Shown here: positions 35,891 to 47,222 of the stretch, one piece after another
How the letters are laid out: every line of letters starts with the position of its first letter
Position numbering within the stretch: position 1 is the first letter of the stretch
From: Gnetum montanum
Lineage: Eukaryota > Streptophyta > Gnetopsida > Gnetales > Gnetaceae
Direction of reading: 5' to 3'
DNA: 64,000 nt
Assembly: GCA_015680685.1 (NCBI GenBank)
Contig: MNCI01037953.1
Span: 1,746,505 to 1,810,504, forward strand
Notes under the pieces: model-generated
What the model saw: only the letters and a program-made list of their open reading frames with translations
The model's database searches: none
Told to the model about the DNA's origin: nothing
Translations under genes and position numbers: made by a program

Positions 35891-36019
35891 CAGTTCTTAT
35901 CGGAAACAGGCTATTGGCTATCGAAAATTTGAATTCTCGACTGTCACAGAGAGAAGGAGAAAGAGCAAAAGATTACAACACATTATTTGTGAAGGTATTT
36001 AGGTGTGAAGGTGTTCAGG

Positions 36020-39000
36020 ATGGTAACAATGGCACTGAAGGTGAGAAGAAAGAACACCAAATTGGCAAAAATCAACGAAGTACAAGGGAGTCTACAGCGT
36101 GCTTCGCAGGCCTTGGTTGGAGTGAGAGATGTCACTCCCTTGAATCGGTAGGCCATCCCTTGCTTATTCATATTGCTTTTGGTGATATGCTTCTTCTTGT
36201 GTTTATCCTTTTACGTCATCTACGTAAACTAGAGTTTTAGGATGTAGACCTCGTGTTAAAATGAGGGTTTATACAACAGTATTGCATCTATCGCCATTGT
36301 CTGAGACAAACCTTATACTATTACAAGGGTTTAGGCGATTTCGGCTGTATGGCTAAAGCGTAATTTTGTAAATTTTCCTATAGTTTAAGCATGCAATCAG
36401 AATCTAGATGGTAACATGTTTATTTTTTGTATAGTATCATGGTAAAACCCATCCTAATCATTTTGGACATAGTCAGGGTTTTATGTTGTATAAACCCTAT
36501 CGTACCCAATGTTCCTCTGCCTCAGATTCGGTTGCAGGGGAAGGCTATATGGTTTCGGAAGGATGCGCTGGAGTTTTTGCAGTTTTTGCTACATAACTAT
36601 AGTATTATTGTGTGGTTGCATTTGTCGGGGGATGTGGCTAGATCTATTTTGGAACATCTGTTATTCGGTTCTATGCAGGGCGTCCTGGCTTTCCTGACAG
36701 ATAGAGCTATTCATACTGGCCATCCTCAAGATCACGAGCTTAGCACCAGAGGACTGAGGCGCTTAAGTTGGATCTGGGAGATGCCCAGATTTAGCTGTTA
36801 TCATGCATATAATACTTTGTTCATGGCTCATCATGTCTCGACTTACTTTCACAATCCACCAGGCACAGTGTATTATTCAAGCAGGTAAGTTATTTTATTG
36901 GCGGTATTGTTAATATGTTTTCTAATGTTTGAATTTGCAAAGCATAGGATAGTAATGTTTTATATGATACAGGTTCTTAATCAATGAAAATGGGTTAGTA
37001 GGCAATAATGATACATTGACCTAGACCGAAACGACAATAAATGAGTTTACGTCCACTAGCAATGTACGCGCCAGTGTAATGGGGCAAATGGCCTTCAACA
37101 TTCCTGAGTATCCCACCCATTATGCTGATTCCTTCAAGAGTTGTCAGAATCTTGGGTGGTTACATGAGGAATGGACTTTGAACCCACCCCTCACCCTCGC
37201 AGATGTGCAAAGGAAGCTCCCTCCATTTCCATTGTCATTTGGACCTGGTAAGGTTTCGTTGCTGCTATTAGTTACAGGATATTATATTTTTTTTTGAAAT
37301 TTTGCGTAACAGTGTTTTTGCTATTTTGACATGTGCCTTGTGTTATCAGTTAGGGAATCCCAGGAGATTACCATCACGATTTTTGGCCGCGAGGTGAACA
37401 CCCTTCTCTTCCGTTATGGCGACATAAAGGAAGCACAACGCTGGCTTGGCCATGCGGCAGCCCTAGTTGTGTTGGTCACCAAGCTGCAGGAAGAGAGGCT
37501 GATGCATTTCTTCCTAGCCGTAACCCCTGATGTCCCCGCAAGAGAAATGTTATCCCTGGTTAACTCCTTCAGCGAGGGAGCTGAACGTTTTTGCATGCAC
37601 GTGCATCACATGCATGTAAACTTTGATATCGACGCTCAGCTGTTTACTGATCTCTTCAGCATCCCCTCTGATGGTCTTCCCATAGAGGAAAAATGGAGGA
37701 GAAGCATCAAATGTTAGGAAGAGCTAGAGTGGTTGGGAACTAAGAAGAAAACCAAGGGGATCCCTGGTGAAAAGATCGAATTAGAGGTCTCCAAGACTAT
37801 TTATCCCCTCTTCCGAGCCCGAGCTTTCCCCAAAATGCTCTCGTAGGGGAAGTTCTTTACTATAGAATAGGCCCGTATTATGCGAGATGTGATGGAGGAA
37901 GGGACCCAATTCGACTGGGCAAGCTATTTCATTGAGGGGTTGCACACTGAAATGATCAGGCTCCGCCAAAAGCTTGAGTCTCATTTCAGTGTGCACTTCG
38001 CCTTCTTCATAGCTTGCCTCCAACATTTTGCCGAATTTTTGGTTGTCCAGAGGAATGGGGTCTGGGTGCTACAGGACCGAGACCAGTTATCCAAACCCTG
38101 GATTTCTCATCTCTTTGGCACTACCCGATCACAAGATCCTTCGGAGGGAATTGGGGAGTCGCTGTCTATAATGACTAGGGATGTGGTGGCACCTCGAATG
38201 CTAGGCCCTGATAGCATAGGTGGGGTTCTTCCCACTTACACCGGTGATGTGTCACGAGGGAAGCATCTGGTTGTAGAGATAGTAGATGCCTCAGTTTAGC
38301 GTAAAAGGCCTCGCTTAACTGAGGTGCCTCTGGAACTAGCAGGTGGCACGGGCAGAACTGCGCAAGTCAGGCTTCAGTGGAATAAACCTCCGCCTGGTAA
38401 GTGTAAAGACATTGTGAGAGTTATGACAGAGATTTATTCAGGGTATTCTAAATTGTTTAAATGTGTTATGTGGCATGAACAGGGAGATCTACAGAGCGGT
38501 TGACCCCTGAAACAGGGGCAGTGGTATTACGGCGTGGGGAAGGGACCCCAGTTTTGGAAGAGGAGGCCCCGACTATTAGAATAAGTGACACACAGACCCT
38601 TGTGCGTGAGAAGAGAGAGGAGGTAGAAAATGTTGATGCACTCTCCACTGTAACAGGCAGAGGTAATCAGTGTATTAGAATTTTTAAGGAATTCTGTTAA
38701 TAAGTAGAAATTTTGACTTAATTACGCTACAGATGAACGAGGTGCATCCCTGTCCACCATTGTAAGTAGAGTGTGGGGGGAATTCCCTGATAAGTTTGCC
38801 TTCATGGAAGGCGTTGTCAGTGATATGATCGAGCGCCTTGAGCGCATCGATTCTAGGGCTTGTACGTTACGGCTATAGTACGTTTATTTTATTATAAGGT
38901 TATAATGTTTATTTATGTTTGATAATATTTGTTATCAGGAGCTCGCCTTCGGTAGGACCCTACGGAGCCCATTGACCTGGACATAGTGGAGCCTTCATCG

Positions 39001-40062
39001 GAAGGGGCAGTCGTGCCATGCAACATTTACGAGGAAATGCGTAAATGTGCGTTACACTTGACCCGCTCCTTGTGGGAGAGTCAAAACATCAATTAGGACC
39101 TCTAAAAGAAGCTACAGAGGTCAGAGAAGGAAAGGATGTCTCCGATCAAAGAGGTCAGAGACTTAAGATCACGATGTAAATTCCTGCAGGCGCGAGGAAT
39201 GGGTGAGGAGGACTGGCAGACGGCTGTCATCGACTACGCTCGCTACTGGACCATAGTCAGAAACAGCATTCAAACCAGTTAGGAATTGGTGGAGCAAAGG
39301 ATGCAAATAGAGCTCTTGGCCCAGAAGAACCAAAAGGACTTTTGCGCAAGTGTCCAAGAGTGGGGGCAGAAACAAAAGAATCATAAGCATCTGTATAAGT
39401 GAGAAAGTATCGCTTATCGTTAGCACTATCGAGATTCTACCGTTGAAGCTCAATCCTTGCGAGTGTTCGTTGACGTCATTGGTGCATCTAAGGCCTTCAA
39501 GAAGTTCCAGGAGCAGGTAACGGTGAGTGCTTCCCCAGAAAGGGAAATTACTCTTCCCAAGGAAGAGACTACAGTCTCTACTTTCTTCCCCAAACCACCC
39601 CAATGGACTAGTGTGGAGAAAGGGAAGGTGAAGGCTGGAACTAATATGGGGAACAGAGTTTGGTCTGAGTTAACCGAAGACAAAATTATGCAATGCCTAT
39701 GGGTCAGTTTAGATCAACTCCCCTTTGCTACAGATGCAGGACCATCGTGAGTAAGTTTGAGTGTTATTGAATTTATATTTTCTGATTTATCCCATCATGG
39801 CTTTTGCTTATGTATTTATTGTATGTAGGTACAAGGCATGGATGAAGAAGGTGAACAGGATGAGGAGCACGTTCAGGAAGAAGAGCGTAGTGATGCAGAC
39901 CATCCTCTTGGGGAGCAAGTGTTAGTGCAAGAACCCCATGAAGATGACATTCCTCATGAAGGAATACTCTCTAAAAGGGATGGCCCACTCAAGGACGATT
40001 TGTTAGGCTTAGAGGTAGACTTAAGGGATACTGGTGATAGTGGTATTAGAGGGGATGCGTAA
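36020..40062 (+). pseudogene. Eight-exon antisense gene inside Family 2, NIF/FCP1-like N-terminus
   Basis: The predicted exons are 36020-36147, 36435-36884, 36973-37247, 37350-38396, 38483-38662, 38733-38861, 38939-39750 and 39829-40062. All introns are GT-AG (donors such as gtaagt, gtaagg, gtacgt), the phases join without frameshift and the total is 3255 nt (1084 codons plus stop). Residues about 45-215 resemble a plant NIF/FCP1 HAD phosphatase: hydrophobic ILDIVRVL (second Asp missing), EFLQFLLHNYSIIVW, then NTL...NPPGTV with the usual DDS replaced by HHV, so it is catalytically dead. Exon 4 encodes a globular domain I cannot name. Exons 5-7 encode charged, coiled-coil sequence and exon 8 a very acidic tail. 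About 13 premature stops are all one C-to-T away from CAG, CAA or CGA. The function is unknown. Confidence 0.72.
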
Positions 40063-40240
40063 TTATGATTACACATAATTTTACTTATGAAATTGAACAA
40101 TGGCAATGTGAATCTTGGCATGGTTAATCATGAGATTTTCTGTATAACTTTTAATTTTATGTTTTCATTCATACAAAGCATAAGTAGAATTGTTAAAGAT
40201 TTTGACTAGGTTGTGTTATTATTACTGTAGAATGTAGTTG

Positions 40241-40348
40241 CTAGTTTAAGGCCATTACGGGCCATCTCTAGTTTTAGGCCATTGTGGGCCATCACTAGTT
40301 TTAGGCCGTTGCCGGCCATCACTAGTTTTAGGCCGTTGCGGGCCATCT
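40241..40348. repeat. 27-bp tandem repeat, four units
   Basis: Units start at 40241, 40268, 40295 and 40322 with consensus ctagttttaggccgttgcgg followed by gccatca. Exact 27-bp spacing holds throughout. It lies between the antisense gene stop and the protease end, and shares the CTAGTTTTA core with the 31.5-kb array. Confidence 0.92.
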
Positions 40349-40678
40349 GCGTACGTCTGGGAGTGTAATTGATAAAAATATACATATCTACATAATTGTG
40401 CTAATATGACTAATAGAAGTCAAGAAGCGTAAATGACGTAAAATGGGGAATGTAAATAGCGTAATGGTCAGAAAGCGTAAATATGTATGTATATTAAAGA
40501 AAACTGACAATTAAATTTGATAAGCGTAAGCAGAAAACTAGTAAAAATGTAACGATGCGTGTAAATACCACTCAGATCAATCGCTAACCCACAATTGTTT
40601 CTTAATGGGTTTTACGTTCAGTGGTGCGTAAGGGTGAGGAGGTTTATGACCTGACTCTTCCACATCATCCTCTTCTCC
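40349..40678. other. Spacer with repeated GCGTAA motifs
   Basis: Several 'gcgtaa' or 'gcgtaaat' motifs occur within 40425-40530, echoing the LTR array. The protease C-terminal region tails into 40620 on the minus strand. Confidence 0.5.
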
Positions 40679-41368
40679 CTAAAATGATAGGTCTGCCCAG
40701 GCTAGGCTGTCATCATTCATTTCGACTTGTTTAGGAATTCGGACATGGGTTTGATCTTCGGGCGTTTCGATCTCTGAACCCCATTCTTCTTCGATGTTAT
40801 TCACAGTTCTAGGAGTTATTTCATCACCGTGTATTACTACCTCTCCCCCTGCATAAGGGAGGTGTATCTCTTGGTGTATTGGTGATGAAACTGCCCTTAG
40901 TTGGGCTAGCCAGGACCTCCCTAGAATCAGGTTGAAATCGGGCATCTCCTCGACAACGATAAATGTGGCATTTGTTGGGAATTGGTCTCCTACCACAAAA
41001 TTGATATGCACCATCCCTTTGACTTGAACTCATGCCCCATTGAACAACTTTAGACACGATGTCGTCGTAGGGCTGATCTGGTCAACCAGACCCAACTTAT
41101 CCACTATAGGATAAGGGATGACATTCATAGTCGCGCCACCATCAACGTGGACCCTCTGGATCTGATGTTGACCAACCCGGATGGTGATAAACATGGGTTC
41201 TATCATCACTCGACCTTTCTTGGGATCATCTTTAATGGATTCATCATGAAAGGTCAAGGGGGTTGGTTTGGGTAGCTCAGCGGCGGGGGAAAACATGACA
41301 ACATGTATCACTTCCTCTTCCGCTAGTAAGCCTTCATCCATAGGTATGGATGTCAGCATACAGACCAT
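40679..41368 (-). pseudogene. pro: Family 2 protease region
   Basis: A minus-strand frame has one stop between 41030 and 41014. The retropepsin-like part shows VHVDGGATMNVIP (about 41130), i.e. a DGG active site as is common in Tat elements, and the downstream LILGRSWL near 40920. It is offset by one frame from gag and overlaps no other ORF. It would cleave the Gag and Pol precursors. The sequence after 40679 to 40620 is a short charged tail. Confidence 0.85.
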
Positions 41369-41552
41369 AGCCTCACAGTGCTTTTAAGATGTGATAAGCA
41401 AGTCATAGAGGCTCAATGTTGTGTTCTTCTATTTCAGAGCCTGCTTGACTTGCGTAAATACGTTGAGGAGGTCTCGTTCTCGGCTGGGTTGCTTATCCCC
41501 TTTGTCTTCTTCCATTCGCCCTAAGAGGCGAATCTCCCGAGGCGGAATAGCG

Positions 41553-44375
41553 TCAGTCGGAGGGTTGTGTTTCTGTACCCTTGTCCTGTCCATAAGGTGC
41601 AGGAGAAGGGAAAGAGGCTAGGGGCTTGGGCTTAGTGAAGCCTAGTGTAGAGTGGTTTTTGGTGGCATTAATTGATGCATCTCCTTCCTTTTTCTTATTG
41701 GGTGGCGATTGATGGTTTTGGTTAGAAGCTTGCCCTTGCGTAAAAGGAGTAGTCGATGATTTTGGTACCCTAAGGATAAAAGGTTCCTTAGGAGTAGGCG
41801 CGGATGTGGCCACAGCTTTATTGTTAACACGAGGCTGAGTTATGGCTGGAGAGGGCATTCGAATAATAAAGGGTGGCCTCGAGATGCTACTAACTACTAG
41901 TGAAGAACTTTCCCCCTGAGGTGGGCTGGTAGGTACACATAAAACAAAGGGTTGTTTAGGCGGTACCTTCCCTTCACTATCCGTACTTACCACGTTGATT
42001 GTGTACAGTGGGTTATTTGCGTTTAACGGGTCTTTGTACATATGCATCTCCTGGTTTTCGGGACATGTTGGACTACTGCCATTTAATTTTAGAGAACCAT
42101 CGTCAATCATGCATTGAATGTCATCCTTCAACGCCCAACAGTAATTAGTATCGTGACCACACAACTGATGGTAGTCACAAAAATGGTTTAGCCTAAAAGA
42201 CTTCAGAATTGGTGGTTCATTAGGTAGGGCTAAAGTAGGATTCTTCAGCAATTCACAATGACGCCTGTGACGTTGCAGAGCTTCTTTGGATAACTTCTTA
42301 TTCTGAATGTATCCTGCCCCTAATAATTGTTTCAACAGTTTCAAATGTTTTATAGGCAGGGTTGTATATTTTGAGTGATCTTTAAGCTCGAAGTTTGGCT
42401 TTGGCTGGGGGGGCTTTTCAGGGGCAGGTGTGTCTTGGCTAGTGCTGCTTACACTAGCCGTGGTCTCGGCAGACATTGTGGGTGCTTTCTTGTTATTCTT
42501 GTTTGTAGCACCCTCAGCCAGCGCAGCTACTGTCATCGTTGTTGCTTTACCCTTGTCTTTACCCTTATTATTGGCATTTTTATAGGCCACATACGTCGGG
42601 TCTTTGCTAGCCTCAGTAGCATCTTGGATGCTCTTGGTTTGTGCAAAATCCTGACTCAAGGAGTGAGGGGCAAGGTAATATAGCTTAGACTTGATGAAGT
42701 CATTTACTGCTCCTTTGAAAATAGCCAGTAGATGGGCTTCCGTGATAGGCTCATGGATTTCATTCAAAGTAGCGCTCCATCGCTGTATAAACTTCTGGAC
42801 TGGTTCAAGTGGGTCTTGCTTCACTCCCATAAATTGGTCTAGCGTGACTTCTGGCTTTAAATTGTACTTAAAGAAAGTCACAAATTGTGTTAAGAGCTCT
42901 TCCAAGGTTGAGATGGAAGAGCGAGGGAGCGCTCAATACCAGTCCAAAGCTTTTCCTGCCAGAGACATTGCAAAGACACGGATAATCGTATGAGGCCATT
43001 GCTGCAATAACAAGGATTTAGACCTAAAGGTAACAAGATGAGCATTAGGATCTCCTTCCCCATTATATTTAGTAAAATGAGGCAACGACATCCCTGGAGG
43101 TAACGACAGCATAGGAACCACTGGGCTGATAGGATCATCCTGGTAGAAATCCATGACTTGTATCATATCAGAGCCAACAGCTTTAAGGTGCCTAACTTCC
43201 TTGGTGAGGGTCTGAATAAGCGAAAAATCTTGATCCAGACTTGTTGATGAAGAAGTCAGCGTAGGAGGAGCAGGGGGTTGGACCAAGAGAGAAGTGCCAG
43301 GTAATGGGAATGGAGTGATGGCTTGGCTGACAGGTGGTGCTACGGGGACTATCCCTGCGGACGGAGCTACCTGTGAAAACCACCACCTGCCGGGTTGAGT
43401 AGAGAAATTGGCCATCGTCGGATGTGTAGGATGGAGATTGTAAGGGTATTGTGCATTTATCTGCGGGACATGCGTGGTGGATGCGACTAAGGGTTGTACA
43501 CCGTATAACGTAGATTGATCATGTTGTGCAATAGGCATGATCCACTGACTAGCTGTGGGTTGTTGAACGGATTGCTGCGATTGAATGGTGGTTGCGATCT
43601 GTTGCCTTGCAATGGGCTGTGACGATAAGGTTTACACCGGATTTTGCACTAGGCGGGTTATAGGCGTGGCATGGGGTTGCACTTGGGGGATGAAATGGAA
43701 TGCGGTGGATGCAGGTACCACCGATGGAATACTGATTACACGTGGTGATGAGACTGCCCCCATGTTATTTTAAGATGGTATTTGTACTTGCAAGACTGAG
43801 GATTGTGTAGTGGCTTGCAGGATGACAGGAATATGGGTTTGGATGGTCATGACTGAGTTGAGATGGGTGGCTTCTCCAGTGAGAGGAAATAGGGGATTTA
43901 TGTATGTATGGGGGCTGAGGGTATGGTATGAATCTGCGTGTTCAGACTGGGTTGTGAATTCATCTTTCTCTTCCTCCCCATTTTGAGGTTCTAGAATGGA
44001 CCGTGTATTCTGACTCCTAGTGATAACCAGTTGGGTTAGGAGTTCATGATAATGTTCGGTCAGGGGGATAATGTCATAAGTGGTAGGGGTAAAATCTTGG
44101 CCCCCTCTGTGGATTAGCTCATAATTTCGATTTGCTTCCATCTCTACCCAGCTAAGGGAAAGCTTTGCCTGGATCTTGACATAGATGAAATTATACTCTT
44201 CGAGGGTCATGACAGTGAGTGCAGGATCTTTGCCCTATAATCTCAATGAACGGCCCAACGGTCCCTGAGGTCCTATTGCACCAGAAGCTGATCCGGTAAT
44301 TGTAATGGGATTTACCGATGTCGCACCTGAGTTAGTGGTGATCATAGCGGCAGTGGTTGCATATGCAGAATCCAT
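41553..44375 (-). pseudogene. gag: Family 2 gag
   Basis: The start is the ATG at 44375 (MDSAYATTAAMITT). The same frame runs to the stop at 41553 (about 940 codons), with in-frame stops near 44235, 43770 and 42933. The N-terminal third is Pro/Thr/Gln-rich and low complexity. The retrotransposon gag domain is at about 43060-42650 (HFTKYNGEGDPNAHL, FAMSLAGKALDWY, FIQRWSATL). A Cys/His box of the Tat type (FCDYHQLCGHDTNYC) lies near 42170. The tail is Pro/Ser-rich. The 42933 TGA follows DWY and may reflect Trp or Arg loss. The protein would coat the RNA and form the particle. Confidence 0.9.
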
Positions 44376-44603
44376 TTCTCAGATAGGTTAATGACAAAAA
44401 ATGATAGGATCTAAAAGGTGATGGCCAAACAGAATTATGATTGGGATTTTTACCCTATAGGATTCCAAAGGAATCATTGCTGTGACCAATCTACACCACA
44501 CGATTTTTCGTAAACTTCCCTAGAGGTATTACGTTTACGTTTTTATGGACATGGGTATGGATCGCTTACAGGGCTACTTGTAAAATATGGTTCGGAGGTT
44601 CAG

Positions 44604-44621
44604 GCCCTCCTTCTAGCACCA
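44604..44621 (-). promoter_or_regulatory. Primer-binding site of Family 2
   Basis: The sense TGGTGCTAGAAGGAGGGCC lies six bases from the LTR end. It is the same site as in Family 1 with one or two changes. Confidence 0.85.
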
Positions 44622-44627
44622 GAAAAA

Positions 44628-46231
44628 TGTAACGACGGAAAACGTCGATCACTGGAAAATACCAAACAAAAATCCACGTTCATAGTCCTAACCACAGATC
44701 TGTGCGAGGGCCGTGCTGGAGAAAATGAATCCGCGGTGCCCTGAACGGTCTTGTCGATCAGACAGGGACTTACTCAATCAGTAAATTGATGAATATTGCG
44801 ATAATACGCGTATTATATAGATATTCCATGAAACAAATTGATTCAATGAATCATGAAAGGAGTAGAAAACGATGTAAATAAATTGAAATAATGACAACGT
44901 CAACGCCACAAGGAGGATTGGATTTAAGAAAGATGCGCAATTCCAAGATCTATGTTTTGACCTGAAGATAAAGTATATTGTATATAAAGTTCCAATGGCA
45001 AACTTTGCTTATCTTGTGCGAAGCATACACAAAATAATAAGAAAACTGCTCAACAAGGAGTACAGAATGAAGCTCGGTCTACCTCGTAAGCCAAAGATGG
45101 GATGCAAGGAAGGTCAAGCCTGGATGTCTATCGATCAACTGTTTCTGATCAATAAGTGTTGCCCACTGCACCAGATGACCTCTCGATCTTTGATCTGCTC
45201 CCTTTACCTTCGGTAGTCTCTGCTCAAAACTGCTAATGATCGCCAATGGAGAGAACTGTAGTTTCACCAAAGGACTGATCACTCCTACTGCCAATGCTCA
45301 AGCAATGTCTTCTGTTTTTGCTAAAAGGTGATGCTCCAAAGAAAAAATAAAGATGAAGATCCTTTCTTTCTTCGCCAACTGGAGTATTTATAGGTTCGGT
45401 AGTACATGGAGAAGGCACGACCCTGATGACACATGTCTCGAACCTTCAAAATACCGTTGACTTGGCAAACTTTATGTTGAAACTGGTCATGTCGCATCAT
45501 GTTTTTGGGAAAGGGGGCAAAGTACGCCGTCAACCACTTCTGCTAAAGCGATCTCATGATTACGTTGCGATACGCTAATGAGCGTATTATGCGTATGGAT
45601 AACAGATGTGTGTCAGGTACTGCCTTAGTTGACTTTAGGCTATATTACGCTCGTTTATACTACGTAGCGTAGCGGAGCGTAATAGAGCATATAAGTAGTT
45701 AGATCAAGCTATTTTACGCTCATTTACGCCACGAAGAATAATAGAGTGTCAAACATGGTCAACTTTACAATAATTTATGCTTGTTTACACTGCATAGTGT
45801 AATAAGCGTAAAGGGACCAATCTGCAAAAAAAGAAAGAAATCAATCTGCCGCGCTTCTTTGGACTCTGACTTTGACTTCCTCAAAGCCCATTACACTGCT
45901 CTGCGTAACGGAGTGTAAACTTAGCCCTGAACAAAAGACTTAGTGGAATACGCGACAAGTCTTAGACTTTAAACTTCATCAAATTTGCCGAAGTAAGTTA
46001 CTTTCTGATATCGGGCTATGTTAAGCAGAGTTACGCTGAGCAACACTACGCTATGTTGTGTAATGTAGCATAAAGAGAGAAAACAAAGTAAGGTTGAAAT
46101 TTGTAAGAAACTTGGAGACTTGATGTTGCGTGCCTCTTTGCCTTGTTCTGTCTTCTGGGTTTCTATCGTGAACTTTCGCCCGAATTGTGAATCTTCAGCT
46201 TAGGCCGATTCGCAATTTCCACGGTGTTTCA
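44628..46231 (-). mobile_element. Family 2 5' LTR
   Basis: This is 1604 bp. In sense it starts TGAAACACCGTGG at 46231 and ends GTCGTTACA at 44628. The sense TATA box CTATAAATACTCC lies at 45382-45394. The GCGTAA hairpin array lies at 45559-46074, upstream of it in sense. Confidence 0.95.
45559..46074. repeat. GCGTAA hairpin-motif array in Family 2 5' LTR
   Basis: This is the second copy of the array at 29662-30179. Several arms have decayed from CG to TG or CA ('tgcatagtgtaataagcgtaa'). Confidence 0.75.
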
Positions 46232-46236
46232 GCATT
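46232..46236. repeat. Right target-site duplication of Family 2 (gcatt)
   Basis: It is identical to 28727-28731. Confidence 0.97.
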
Positions 46237-46774
46237 CTCAATGAAAAAGATGTATGGTGCATTAACACTGGATTCTCCTCCTCCTACTCTCATCATAATT
46301 CCATTTATTATTATTACGTCATGGAAGTTTCCACACACTACACTGTGTTTCCTCTACTCTACACCTTGCCATCACCAAGTCAATCGCTGCTCCTGTCAGG
46401 TGGGCCACACCACCAATCATCATCACATGTCACGGGATCCTCGAGTTTAAGAAGGAAAAATCTACGAAAATAGATAAAAATTAGGAAAAGGAAGCCACCG
46501 GGGCAGATCTTGGCCATCAATGGCTCCCACAAAGGGTACAACTGTCTTGCCACATAAAATCCTACACAGGGGCGCTAGGGCATTTTTCGTTCGTTAGTTG
46601 AGTTGCAAAGGATGCAACGGCAGTGGTCAGGCTGCAGCAGTTCTTTTCCAACTATCCTTGATGTAGGAAATTGGGTTTTTGAGGTGGACTGTTTAATGTT
46701 TGAAAGATTGCAAACTTGAGCTAGGTATTGGTGCAGTGAATGATTTGAATCCAATGACACATCACAAAGCCTTG

Positions 46775-47206
46775 ATGAAATCGACATCTACCCACCAAAG
46801 GCTTATGGTCTATGTTGGGCTTGTCACAGTCTCTACCTTCGTCAATTACTTGTGTTACCACTCGGAGATTCACCTGCTTTTGCCGAACAATTTGCATCCT
46901 TCTACATCATCTGAAACACACCAAATCCACTTTCACACAACTGAAAGGGAGGCTTAGTTGCCCCAAAATTTTAGCTTTGTTATTACGCTACTTGCCTACA
47001 ATAGGCTTGAATCTATTTCAAGGTGCCTGTAATCCCTGTCAAGAGCTATTTACGAAAATGATCGAGTCAAGCTTCATGTTTTGATTGACCATTTCAGCTT
47101 GGAAGGGTCCCAAAATGTGGATGATCTACTAAAAAAATCCCATGAGATTTTGGAATACATTGAAGGTTTTTGCAATTTTTAGAAACCCTAGTATATCAAA
47201 ACCCTA
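46775..47206 (+). pseudogene. Captured glycosyltransferase fragment (3' LTR copy)
   Basis: An ATG at 46775 opens the same frame as 23024-23454. The membrane segment is LMVYVGLVTVSTFVNYLCY. This copy keeps CGA (Arg) near 47062 where the 5' LTR has TGA. It has its own lesions: a TAG after ...EREA near 46957, and stops in the last 15 codons. Reading the two copies side by side shows the captured piece was open when the element last moved. Confidence 0.65.
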
Positions 47207-47222
47207 ACTTCGATCTCACAAG

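Larger units (their letters stand above)
28732..46231 (-). mobile_element. Family 2: 17.5-kb Tat-type Ty3/gypsy element carrying an antisense gene
   Basis: Two LTRs of exactly 1604 bp, a perfect 5-bp duplication, a primer site and a polypurine tract define it. The sense order (minus strand) is 5' LTR, gag, protease, a 5.1-kb non-coding interval holding a plus-strand gene, RT, RNase H, archaeal-type RNase H, integrase, a tandem-repeat-bearing 3' UTR and 3' LTR. RT-RH-aRNH-INT is the Tat order. The LTRs differ at roughly one base in eight over the first 140 bp compared by eye, mostly transitions, so the insertion is old. Confidence 0.95.

Noticed and set aside
36509-36697. Second plus-strand ORF within exon 2 of the antisense gene
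   Set aside because: It is an overlapping frame without splice-consistent continuation.
37350-38396. Plant mobile domain (PMD) assignment for exon 4 of the antisense gene
   Set aside because: There is a loose resemblance in one phrase (LFTDLFSIPSDG), but not enough conserved motif to name it without a profile search.
41421-42993. Plus-strand frames 41421-41621, 42375-42683 and 42691-42993
   Set aside because: They are shadows of Family 2 gag and the gag-PR border.
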